Part shown: positions 14,897-21,706 of the stretch, in pieces | Position numbering within the stretch: the first letter of the stretch is position 1 | Layout of the letters: each line of letters opens with the position of its first letter | From: Erysipelotrichaceae bacterium | Lineage (GTDB): Bacteria; Bacillota_I; Bacilli_A; Erysipelotrichales; Erysipelotrichaceae | Direction of reading: 5' to 3' | Length of the DNA: 33,926 nt | Assembly: GCA_015058955.1 (NCBI GenBank) | Contig: SVBJ01000021.1 | Location: 1-33,926 of the forward strand | Position numbers and translations under genes: made by a program | The notes under the pieces: generated by a model | Told to the model about the DNA's origin: nothing | What the model saw: the letters and a program-made list of their open reading frames with translations, nothing else | The model's database searches: none

Positions 14897-15862
14897 ATGA
14901 ACAGGAAGGGTTTGATCATTATGATGGTATTATTTGGACTGGCTTCCTTTTTTGGATGCGATAAGGGGAATAAAATAAAGCCCGATGAAAGCAGACTGGA
15001 ATCATTCAGCTACAGTTACAGCGGCACTTCCCGGGACAGCATTTACAGTTATTCCCTGAACCGAAGTGAAAACGGCGGTGCCGAGTTTGTCTATGAGACA
15101 CTGCGTTTTCAGGAAGAAGGGGAAATAACCGTTGAAGCGGATGCAGCCATCCTTGATCAGATACGGCAACTGTATCTGAAACATAAGGCTTACAGATGGA
15201 ACGGTTATAATAAGAGTAACAACAATGTCCTGGATGGCAGTTCTTTCACTCTGAGCATGTATTTCCAGGATGGCGGTTCCCTGAGTATCCATGGCAGCAA
15301 TTCTTGCCCTGACGGCTATGGCGCCTTTGAAAATGAGGTTGAAGAACTGATCAGGCCGCTGATTGAAAAAGCAGTTGATAAGGTCAATAACCGGAGAATG
15401 GAAAAAGGTGTTTCCGGTCCGCTGCAGTATGTCATGATAAACTTCATGCAGCACGGTGACAGCGGTGAAGACAAGTATGAAATACTGCTGTCTCATCAAA
15501 GAGAAGGCCGCAAGAACTTTGATGTCAGGATCTACTCCGTTTCCGGTGAATTCATTGAACCTGGCAAGTATAACTATTACTACGACATGCCTGACCGGGA
15601 CATCGGCTTTGATGAGATACAGGCCATTGTGGAAAAGCATGACCTGATTAAGTGGTACGGCTGGGATAAGAGTGCTGAGGACTATAACAACAGTGAATGG
15701 TTCCAGCTCAGTTTCTCCTTTGAAGAAGGAGACATCAGCGCCATGGGTACGGCTCACCCACAGGGTTATGATGAATTCCGCAGGGAAATTCTGGAATACA
15801 TTGTTCAGATGATAAAGGATGCTGAAGAAAAGCATTCCGACTTCCGCTCACGTGACATATGA
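14897..15862 (+). CDS. Predicted lipoprotein of unknown function
   Basis: This 321-residue protein has a signal sequence with lipobox FFGC (Cys21), so it is membrane-anchored outside the cell. The body seems to contain two related halves: each has a YSYS/YSVS-type strand, a long charged stretch, a DKSAEDYNNSEW- or NKSNNNVLDGSS-type turn followed by F-x-LSF/LSMYF, and a G-x-x-x-HGSN- or GTAHPQGY-type turn (about 105-145 and 250-290). This suggests an internal duplication. No family is recognised. The stop overlaps the start of the rhodanese lipoprotein by 4 bases. Confidence 0.8.
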   Translation: MNRKGLIIMMVLFGLASFFGCDKGNKIKPDESRLESFSYSYSGTSRDSIYSYSLNRSENGGAEFVYETLRFQEEGEITVEADAAILDQIRQLYLKHKAYRWNGYNKSNNNVLDGSSFTLSMYFQDGGSLSIHGSNSCPDGYGAFENEVEELIRPLIEKAVDKVNNRRMEKGVSGPLQYVMINFMQHGDSGEDKYEILLSHQREGRKNFDVRIYSVSGEFIEPGKYNYYYDMPDRDIGFDEIQAIVEKHDLIKWYGWDKSAEDYNNSEWFQLSFSFEEGDISAMGTAHPQGYDEFRREILEYIVQMIKDAEEKHSDFRSRDI

Positions 15863-16266
15863 CAGACATGAAGAAAACACTAATTTCAATTCTTATCCTG
15901 CTTATGATTGCCGTCATGACAGGATGCATAAATACCGAACAGATCACTTATAAGCAGATCAGTCAGGAAGAGGCTGCCGAGATGATGGCAAAAGATGACG
16001 GTCATGTCATCGTGGATGTCCGCCGCATGGATGAGTACATCGAAGGACACATCCCGGGAGCGATCTGCATTCCCAATGAAAACATAGATCAGGAAAAACC
16101 GGAAAAGCTTCCGGATACTGATCAGATCATCCTGGTCTATTGCCGCAGCGGTAACCGCAGCAAGCAGGCTGCGGAAAAGCTGGCTGCAATGGGCTACCGA
16201 AATGTCTATGAGTTCGGCGGGATCATTACCTGGACCGGTGAAACGGTCACCGGTGTAACGCCATGA
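15859..16266 (+). CDS. Rhodanese-domain lipoprotein
   Basis: This 135-residue protein has lipobox VMTGC (Cys23) and a single rhodanese domain from about residue 30 to 130. The active loop is CRSGNRS with the catalytic Cys95, and the usual VDVRRMDEYIEGHIPGA motif is at 52-68. Anchored outside the membrane, it could carry or remove sulfane sulfur from an extracellular thiol, or act in redox sensing; the partner is unknown. The start overlaps the stop of the previous gene (ATGA) and no ribosome site is seen, so translation should be coupled. A second Met at 15868 would also give a full signal. The next gene overlaps its stop as well. Confidence 0.9.
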   Translation: MTDMKKTLISILILLMIAVMTGCINTEQITYKQISQEEAAEMMAKDDGHVIVDVRRMDEYIEGHIPGAICIPNENIDQEKPEKLPDTDQIILVYCRSGNRSKQAAEKLAAMGYRNVYEFGGIITWTGETVTGVTP

Positions 16267-17222
16267 CGGAAGGAGGCAAATGCACGAAATATCTGATCCT
16301 TGATGTTGACACCGGCATCGATGATGCCCTGGCCATAGCCATGGTCTGCGGTAAGGAAGATACGGAAATAATCGGCATTACCACGGCGTTTGGCAATACT
16401 TATCTGGATTATGCAACCAGGAATACCCTGGATGTTTTATACCAGCTGGGATATGACTGTACGGATGTTTATCCCGGGGCAAAGTGTCCCTGGGGAAGTA
16501 ATGACTGGCCGGTGAGTGATCATCTGAAAGTCATCCACGGAAACAATGGTGTCGGTAATGTTGAATTCTCGCATAATCCGAAAAAAGCCCAGGAAACAAA
16601 GGCCTGGGACTTCATGGTTAGAGCATCTCTCAGATATCGTGAAAAGCTGACGATCGTATGTCTGGGACCGCTGACGAACCTGGCCAATGCCATAAAGGCG
16701 GACAGAGAAGCCATGGCTCAGTGCGGCAAGATCGCCATAATGGGTGGGGCCCTTACCGTCAGGGGAAACATAACTCCGTTTGCTGAAGCCAACATTTACA
16801 ATGACCCGAAAGCTGCTGGATATGTATTTGGAAGCGGGCTGCAGCTGACAGTCATCGGTCTGGATGTCACCCTGAAAACCATCATCATGGGAGAAGACAT
16901 CGCTTTCCTGAAGGAAATGAATACGGAGCGAAGCAGGTGTTTCCATGACATGGCATACTATTATTACGCCAATGAAACGGGAATAATAGGCGGAGCCATG
17001 CATGATCCGCTGGCCGTGGAAGCAGCTCTCAACCCTGACATAATCACTGAATGGCATGACATTAAACTTACCGTTGAACAGCAGGGAGAGGCCAGAGGAA
17101 GATTAATGACAACAGCCGATCTGCTGCTGGAAACGGACAGGAACGTTCATTATGCCCTGGATGTTGACAGTAGGAAATTCATGAAACTGTTTACCGGATA
17201 TCTGGCAAACGCCATGAAATAA
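16263..17222 (+). CDS. Inosine/uridine-preferring nucleoside hydrolase family protein
   Basis: This 319-residue protein is an IU-nucleoside hydrolase: the calcium-binding N-terminal motif DVDTGIDDALA (14-24; Asp14, Asp16, Asp20, Asp21), ITTAFGN (39-45), GPLTNLA (135-141), GGALTVRGNITPFAEANIYNDP around 161-182 and the late HDPLAV (247-252). It would cleave the N-glycosidic bond of nucleosides to base and ribose, here in the cytoplasm, since no signal is present. The ATG overlaps the rhodanese stop. A strong GGAAGGAGG lies inside its own first codons, followed by an out-of-frame ATG at 16280; the in-frame reading is nevertheless intact. The other in-frame gene neighbours share no obvious pathway. 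Confidence 0.92.
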   Translation: MTEGGKCTKYLILDVDTGIDDALAIAMVCGKEDTEIIGITTAFGNTYLDYATRNTLDVLYQLGYDCTDVYPGAKCPWGSNDWPVSDHLKVIHGNNGVGNVEFSHNPKKAQETKAWDFMVRASLRYREKLTIVCLGPLTNLANAIKADREAMAQCGKIAIMGGALTVRGNITPFAEANIYNDPKAAGYVFGSGLQLTVIGLDVTLKTIIMGEDIAFLKEMNTERSRCFHDMAYYYYANETGIIGGAMHDPLAVEAALNPDIITEWHDIKLTVEQQGEARGRLMTTADLLLETDRNVHYALDVDSRKFMKLFTGYLANAMK

Positions 17223-17240
17223 ATACCCCTAAAGCATGAT

Positions 17241-17274
17241 AAAACCCTGAGCAATAGCTGCGCAGGGCTTTTTT
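17241..17274. terminator. Bidirectional terminator between convergent genes
   Basis: CCCTG (17245-17249) pairs with CAGGG (17263-17267), with a small inner AGC/GCT pairing. A-run on the left and T-run on the right serve both strands. Confidence 0.7.
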
Positions 17275-18175
17275 ATCTGTTCAGGTATTCTCTTAAACTG
17301 TCCAGAGAGGCCAGGGCGTCATTGTAACCAAGCCAGTAGAGGTCACCGAGTTTTTCAATGTCGGATTCCACACGGCTGACCGTCACTTGCTGACTTGGAG
17401 CCATGACATACAGTCTGCCTTCCTTTTCCAGTACTTCCAGTTCATCACACTGGGCATTGTAGGCTGCCGGAGAATTATCCAGCTTTTCAGCAAAGGCCTG
17501 ATGATTGATATATATGCGGTGGGCCGGCTTTCGGTCGCTGACCTTTTTTCTGAAGCCGTTTTCACGGGTCTTGATGACCACTACCTTTTCATAGCCCTGA
17601 TCAAGAGCCCACTGATAAGGGATCTTGCAGCTGGATCCACCATCGAGACAGTAGATGCCGTCAACGTTGACCATCGGTGAAACAAACGGCATGGTAGCTG
17701 AAGCCTTAATGGCATCAAAGATGTTGCCGCAATAGTCTCTGTCAAAATAGAGAGTATCACCGTTGGAACAGTTGGTGCAGACCGCCACGAATCTTCTGCG
17801 TGGATCAAAGAACTTTCTGATGTTTATCAGTTCAATGGAATTATAGTCCTTTAACAGGAAATCCAGGTTGATCAGACTGTGAGCCTTTCTTACTGATTTG
17901 ACTCCGATGTAATAGGAATTGTGACGGTAGGTCAGATTGGCACGGGCACTGCGTCCGATGTTTCCGGACACGTAGTTCATTCCGGCCATGGCCCCCGCTG
18001 AGGTTCCCACGACGCATTGGAAGTTTATGTCATTAAGCATGAAGGCATCCAGAACTCCCTGGGTGTAAAGACCGCGGAAGGCACCGCCTTCCAGAACCAG
18101 ACATCCTTCGGTTATCTTGTCAGAAGCACTTCCGGCTGGAATTTTATCTATACCTGAATATACATTTGTACTCAT
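17273..18175 (-). CDS. Patatin-like phospholipase
   Basis: This 300-residue protein has the patatin fold marks: oxyanion loop GGAFRG (30-35), nucleophile elbow GTSAG with Ser59, and the dyad Asp178 in LDGG. It resembles the bacterial YjjU/RssA-type group and would be a cytoplasmic serine acyl hydrolase on phospholipids or lysophospholipids. No signal peptide is present. Strong ribosome site GGCAGGAGG; the same bases could pair in a short hairpin (TGCC/GGCA) in the leader. It is a single gene with its own extended -10 promoter and shares a terminator with the nucleoside hydrolase. Confidence 0.92.
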   Translation of the reverse strand: MSTNVYSGIDKIPAGSASDKITEGCLVLEGGAFRGLYTQGVLDAFMLNDINFQCVVGTSAGAMAGMNYVSGNIGRSARANLTYRHNSYYIGVKSVRKAHSLINLDFLLKDYNSIELINIRKFFDPRRRFVAVCTNCSNGDTLYFDRDYCGNIFDAIKASATMPFVSPMVNVDGIYCLDGGSSCKIPYQWALDQGYEKVVVIKTRENGFRKKVSDRKPAHRIYINHQAFAEKLDNSPAAYNAQCDELEVLEKEGRLYVMAPSQQVTVSRVESDIEKLGDLYWLGYNDALASLDSLREYLNR

Positions 18176-18206
18176 TTGCTTATCCTCCTGCCAGCAGGCA
18201 AACTAT

Positions 18207-18215
18207 ATTTTAACA
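18207..18215 (-). promoter_or_regulatory. Extended -10 promoter of the patatin gene
   Basis: Minus strand TGTTAAAAT, one change from TGnTATAAT, 31 bases before the start codon. Confidence 0.55.
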
Positions 18216-18309
18216 GTTATTGAAGGCTAAAAAAAGAAGTAATTTTATGTTACTTTCACTAATCAGTTTCTGTCATTAGGGTATAGGAAGATAACAGGAG
18301 GAATGGGAA

Positions 18310-19215
18310 ATGAAAAAGATAATGATTACCTTGTTATGCGCGGTTTTCCTGTTTGGCTGTGCCGCCGGGAAATCCGAGGACGTCTATGAAATGCCACGGT
18401 CTGAATACTACAGCATGGGCGGTGATTATGCGGCTGACGGTGACTCTTCATACAGTGTTGTTCAGCATAAGACACAGGCAAATGACAGCATGTCTGTAGA
18501 GGAAGAGAAACTGGTCTACCGCAGTTCCATCGTACTGGAAACCAAGGATTACGGTTCTCTTACCAAAGAACTGGAAGAAATCATGAAGCAGTACGAAGCC
18601 ATAACTCAGAGCATGAGAGAAAGCGGCGGTTCCGGCCGAACATTCCGTCTTACCGTAAGAGTACCGGCCAAACATTTTGATGAGTTCATTCAGAGCTTAA
18701 GAGACAGCTCCGGAAGCATAATTGACATCTCTACCAATGTCGATAACATTACCAGACAGTACAATAATAATGAAATAAGAATCGAAGCCCTGGAAACCCA
18801 GCATGCCAGACTGCTGCAGCTGCTGGCACAGGCTTCAAGTCTGAGCGATGTCATTCAGATTGAAGCCAGATTAAGTGAAGTTGAAACCGAGATCACTCAG
18901 CTGAAGTCATATAAGAACAGCATGGACGCTGATGTGGCTTATTCAACAATTGATCTGACCATCCGTGAAGTTCAGACTTATTCGGAAACAAGTTTCCTGC
19001 AGAAGCTGCTGAATGCCTGCAGCGGGTCACGGAGCAATTTCCTCAGAAATGCTGAAAAGCTGATAATCTGGGTCATTTACCGGTTACCGCAGCTCATCAT
19101 ACTGGCAGTTGCATTTGTCCTTTTAAGAAAGCCTGTAACAAACCTCATCAGCAGAATTTTCAGTAAGGAAAAGAAAACTGTCATGACAGTCAAAGAAAAC
19201 AATAACAACGGCTAG
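18310..19215 (+). CDS. DUF4349 lipoprotein
   Basis: This 301-residue protein is a typical DUF4349 member: lipobox FLFGC (Cys17), a linker rich in Ser/Tyr/Asp, LVYRSSIVLETKDY at about 68-81, RLTVRVPAKHFDEFI (about 112-126), a long helical region (about 150-205; RQYNNNEIRIEALETQ, coiled coil likely), an STIDLTI strand, then a membrane helix near 250-272 and a basic cytoplasmic tail. The lipid anchor and C-terminal helix put the middle outside the cell. The family role is unknown. Ribosome site CAGGAGG. The last codons (NNNG, stop) lie in the perfect palindrome at 19201-19226. Confidence 0.92.
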   Translation: MKKIMITLLCAVFLFGCAAGKSEDVYEMPRSEYYSMGGDYAADGDSSYSVVQHKTQANDSMSVEEEKLVYRSSIVLETKDYGSLTKELEEIMKQYEAITQSMRESGGSGRTFRLTVRVPAKHFDEFIQSLRDSSGSIIDISTNVDNITRQYNNNEIRIEALETQHARLLQLLAQASSLSDVIQIEARLSEVETEITQLKSYKNSMDADVAYSTIDLTIREVQTYSETSFLQKLLNACSGSRSNFLRNAEKLIIWVIYRLPQLIILAVAFVLLRKPVTNLISRIFSKEKKTVMTVKENNNNG

Positions 19216-19230
19216 CCGTTGTTATTTTTC
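19201..19230. terminator. Perfect 26-bp palindromic terminator covering two stop codons
   Basis: 19201-19226 reads the same on both strands (two halves of 13 bases, AATAACAACGGCT and AGCCGTTGTTATT). T-runs follow on the plus strand, and A-rich sequence precedes it for the minus strand. It ends both convergent genes, whose stops overlap at its centre. Confidence 0.85.
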
Positions 19231-19655
19231 AGTTTCTCATTAAGTTTCTGTTTCAGCAGGAGATATCTCTGATATTTCTCTTCTTTGGCAAAATGCATTT
19301 CGCGGAACTGTTCAGGATTGTTTTCATAGTTAAGGATCTGAGGCAGAAACTGCTCACTGGTAAGGTCAAATACCTGTCCTTCCACTTCATTATAACAGTG
19401 AACACTGCCGTCACTAAGCGGTACGCCATAGACCCTGCCGCCGAAAATGTCCTGGACCAGGAAGGCAGTTATCGAACACTGTCCCCAGGTGATGTTATTT
19501 TCATTCCAGTCCTTCTGCATGCGAGGAGCACAGGTTTCCCTGCACCAGATGGTTGACAGAATGTCATATAGTCTGAATGGATTAGTTATGCCCGGGTAAT
19601 CCGGGTTTTCCTTTGTGAAGTTAACGGTATCGTGGCCTATGAATCTGTATTGCAT
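19212..19655 (-). CDS. YunG-like protein with a possible Cys-His-Asp triad
   Basis: This 147-residue protein resembles B. subtilis YunG: DILSTIWCRETCAP (31-44), WGQCSITAFLVQD with Cys60, SDGSVHCYN with His87, and VFDLTSEQF with Asp97. The Cys, His and Asp order and spacing are like a minimal papain/transglutaminase-type fold, so a peptidase or amidase role is possible, but YunG itself is uncharacterised. No signal peptide. Strong GGGAGGA ribosome site. It ends in NNNG-stop, encoded by the palindrome shared with the DUF4349 gene. Confidence 0.8.
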   Translation of the reverse strand: MQYRFIGHDTVNFTKENPDYPGITNPFRLYDILSTIWCRETCAPRMQKDWNENNITWGQCSITAFLVQDIFGGRVYGVPLSDGSVHCYNEVEGQVFDLTSEQFLPQILNYENNPEQFREMHFAKEEKYQRYLLLKQKLNEKLKNNNG

Positions 19656-19704
19656 GCTGATCCTCCCGGTTGATTCTGTTAAGCTGGGTGTTATCCTGTT
19701 TTCA

Positions 19705-19713
19705 AGTATAACA
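19705..19713 (-). promoter_or_regulatory. Extended -10 promoter of the YunG-like gene
   Basis: Minus strand TGTTATACT, one change from TGnTATAAT. The -35 area falls in the left arm of the inverted repeat at 19720-19754. Confidence 0.6.
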
Positions 19714-19719
19714 TGTGAG

Positions 19720-19754
19720 ACTGATAAATTGTTCTCTTTTATGGATTTATCAGT
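19720..19754. promoter_or_regulatory. 10-bp perfect inverted repeat between divergent promoters
   Basis: ACTGATAAAT (19720-19729) and ATTTATCAGT (19745-19754) are exact complements around a 15-base spacer. The repeat covers the -35 zone of both the YunG-like gene (minus) and the transketolase operon (plus), so one bound protein could control both. Confidence 0.6.
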
Positions 19755-19775
19755 GAATTGTCAGATGTAATGGTC

Positions 19776-19781
19776 TATAAT
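19776..19781 (+). promoter_or_regulatory. -10 box of the transketolase operon
   Basis: TATAAT, 40 bases before the ATG at 19821. The -35 is poor, and the inverted repeat at 19720-19754 ends next to it, fitting activator control or repression. Confidence 0.6.
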
Positions 19782-19820
19782 GTATATAGCAGATATTATC
19801 TAATATATTGGGAGGTAATG

Positions 19821-20675
19821 ATGGATAAAGTAGAAAAGAAAAAGCTGGAGTTACTGGCAGCTAAGATCCGTTTGGATGTCATTGAACTGCTGAAGCATCG
19901 TGGCTATGGTCATCTGGGCGGTTCAATGTCAATCGTCGAACTTATGGCAGTACTTTACGGTAAGGTACTGCATGTTGATCCTGCCAACCCTCAGATGGAA
20001 GACCGTGACATGGTAGTTCTGTCTAAGGGACATTCAGGACCGGCCTGGTATTCAGCCCTGGCTGAAAGAGGATTCTTCCCTAAGGAATGGCTGATGACTC
20101 TGAATGATGGCGGAACAAAACTGCCTTCACATCCTGACAGAAGCAAGACTCCTGGTGTTGACATGACAACAGGATCACTTGGACAGGGAACAAGCTCTGC
20201 AGCTGGAATAGCCTTGGGACAGAGACTGAAAGGACAGAACCGTTTCACTTACATGATTGTCGGTGACGGTGAATTAAATGAAGGACAGTGCTGGGAAGCC
20301 TTCCAGTTTGTCGCCGCCAGAAAACTGAGCAACTGCATCGTCATCATTGACGATAACAAGCGTCAGCTGGACGGCTACACCAAGGATGTTCTGTATCCGT
20401 TTGACTATGTTAAGAAGATGGAAGCCTTTGGTTTCTATACACAGAAGGTAAAAGGTGATGACATTGAAGCCATCGCTGAAGCAATTGAGAAGGCTCAGGC
20501 TAATAAGGAAAGCGCAAACTGCATCGTATTGGACAGCATCAAAGGTCAGGGTGTCAAGTACTTTGAGGAACTCAAGAGCAACCATTCCGTCAAGTTCAAT
20601 AATGACGAAATCAACAAGGCCGCTGATGATGCCATGGCTGAGCTGAAGGAATTCATCGCAAAGGAGGAAGCATAA
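19821..20675 (+). CDS. Transketolase, N-terminal (TPP-binding) subunit
   Basis: This 284-residue protein is the N-terminal half of a split transketolase: HRGYGHLGGSMS (about 25-36), LSKGHSGPAWY (about 70-80), MTTGSLGQGTS (about 114-124) and the TPP/magnesium motif VGDGELNEGQCWE (about 152-164). It works with the next gene's product to move two-carbon ketol units between pentose and other sugar phosphates. ATG 19821 is chosen because GGGAGGT lies 4-5 bases upstream and a longer frame to 19758 would begin upstream of the -10 box; ATG 19818 is too close to the ribosome site. The stop overlaps the partner's start (TAATG). Confidence 0.95.
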   Translation: MDKVEKKKLELLAAKIRLDVIELLKHRGYGHLGGSMSIVELMAVLYGKVLHVDPANPQMEDRDMVVLSKGHSGPAWYSALAERGFFPKEWLMTLNDGGTKLPSHPDRSKTPGVDMTTGSLGQGTSSAAGIALGQRLKGQNRFTYMIVGDGELNEGQCWEAFQFVAARKLSNCIVIIDDNKRQLDGYTKDVLYPFDYVKKMEAFGFYTQKVKGDDIEAIAEAIEKAQANKESANCIVLDSIKGQGVKYFEELKSNHSVKFNNDEINKAADDAMAELKEFIAKEEA

Positions 20676-21631
20676 TGTTCAAGTTAACTGAAGAACGCAA
20701 CAAGAAGGGTACACCTTTAGCCAAGGTTGTAATGCAGACGATCTCTGATGTAATGAATACTGATGACAAGGTTGTCATGCTGGAAGCTGACCTGGCCGGT
20801 GCCAGCAGCTCAACAATCATAGAAAAAGCTCATCCGGACAGATATGTTCAGTGCGGTATTGCTGAAGCTGACATGGTTGGCATCGCTGCGGGTTTATCCG
20901 TACAGGGATTCAAGCCATTCATTCATACTTTCGGACCATTCGCTACCAGACGTGTATATGACCAGTTATATCTCTCCGGTGCCTATGCCTTCAATACCAT
21001 CAATGTTTACGGTTCCGACCCGGGCTTCACGGTAGGTCCTAATGGCGGTACTCATACTACCTGGGAAGACGTTGCCTTAATGAGAGCAATGCCTACCGCT
21101 GTTGTCTGCGATGCTGCCGATGCCGTTCAGCTGGAATGGATCGTCAGAGAATTCGCCAAGATGAAGGGTATTCATTATGTACGTGCCAACCGTAAGGATG
21201 TCCGCAATGTCTATGAACCTGGTTCAACATTTGAACTTGGCAAGGGCAATGTCATTAAGGAAGGCAAGGATGTTCTGATCATCACTGCCGGTCAGCTGGT
21301 ATCCGATGCTCTGGATGCTGCTGAAAAGCTGGAAGCGGAAGGAATTTCCACTGAAGTTATCGACATGTTCACCATCAAGCCTCTTGACGTGGAACTGGTA
21401 TTATCAGAAGTAAAGGGCAAGAAGGCCGTTGTTACTTTTGAAAACCATTCAATCATCGGTGGTCTGGGTTCAGCCGTTGCTGAAGTTCTTGCGGAAAACT
21501 GCATTGCTGTTCCATTCAAGCGTCATGGCTGCATGGATCAGTTCGGACAGGTTGGAACACCTGACTGGCTGCAGAAGGAATTCAAGCTTACAGCTGATGA
21601 TCTGGTAAATACAGTCAAGGGTTTACTGTAA
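20675..21631 (+). CDS. Transketolase, C-terminal subunit
   Basis: This 318-residue protein is the pyrimidine-binding and C-terminal half of a split transketolase. Landmarks are MLEADLAGASSS (about 31-42), YVQCGIAEADMVGIAAGLS (about 55-73) with the glutamate (EAD) that activates TPP, the GPFATRR loop (about 88-94), TVGPNGGTHTTWEDVALMRAMP (about 115-136) and the transketolase_C domain from about 195 (ITAGQLVSDAL). It overlaps the previous stop by one base, with AAGGAGGAAG as ribosome site, so equal amounts of the two chains are expected. The pair ends at a strong terminator. Confidence 0.95.
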   Translation: MFKLTEERNKKGTPLAKVVMQTISDVMNTDDKVVMLEADLAGASSSTIIEKAHPDRYVQCGIAEADMVGIAAGLSVQGFKPFIHTFGPFATRRVYDQLYLSGAYAFNTINVYGSDPGFTVGPNGGTHTTWEDVALMRAMPTAVVCDAADAVQLEWIVREFAKMKGIHYVRANRKDVRNVYEPGSTFELGKGNVIKEGKDVLIITAGQLVSDALDAAEKLEAEGISTEVIDMFTIKPLDVELVLSEVKGKKAVVTFENHSIIGGLGSAVAEVLAENCIAVPFKRHGCMDQFGQVGTPDWLQKEFKLTADDLVNTVKGLL

Positions 21632-21652
21632 AATCTAAATCATAATAATGAA

Positions 21653-21679
21653 AAAGAAGGATCGGATGATCCTTCTTTT
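21653..21679. terminator. Bidirectional terminator
   Basis: AAAGAAGGATC (21653-21663), loop GGAT, GATCCTTCTTT (21668-21678). A-run before and T-run after allow use by the transketolase operon and by the convergent C11 peptidase. Confidence 0.85.
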
Positions 21680-21706
21680 ATGTGCTTCAGTTACTGGATA
21701 TCAGCT

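Noticed and set aside
15002-15835. Long open frame on the minus strand (277 codons) opposite the lipoprotein gene
   Set aside because: The plus-strand gene has a lipobox signal, its own promoter and coupled downstream genes; the minus frame gives a low-complexity, Ile/Val/Phe-rich product and has no ribosome site.
16280-16300. Nucleoside hydrolase starting at ATG 16280 behind GGAAGGAGG
   Set aside because: That ATG is out of frame with the DVDTGIDD motif; the in-frame ATG at 16263 overlaps the upstream stop and suits translational coupling.
16437-17057. Minus-strand open frame opposite the nucleoside hydrolase
   Set aside because: The plus strand encodes all conserved hydrolase motifs; the opposite frame has no family features and is a shadow.
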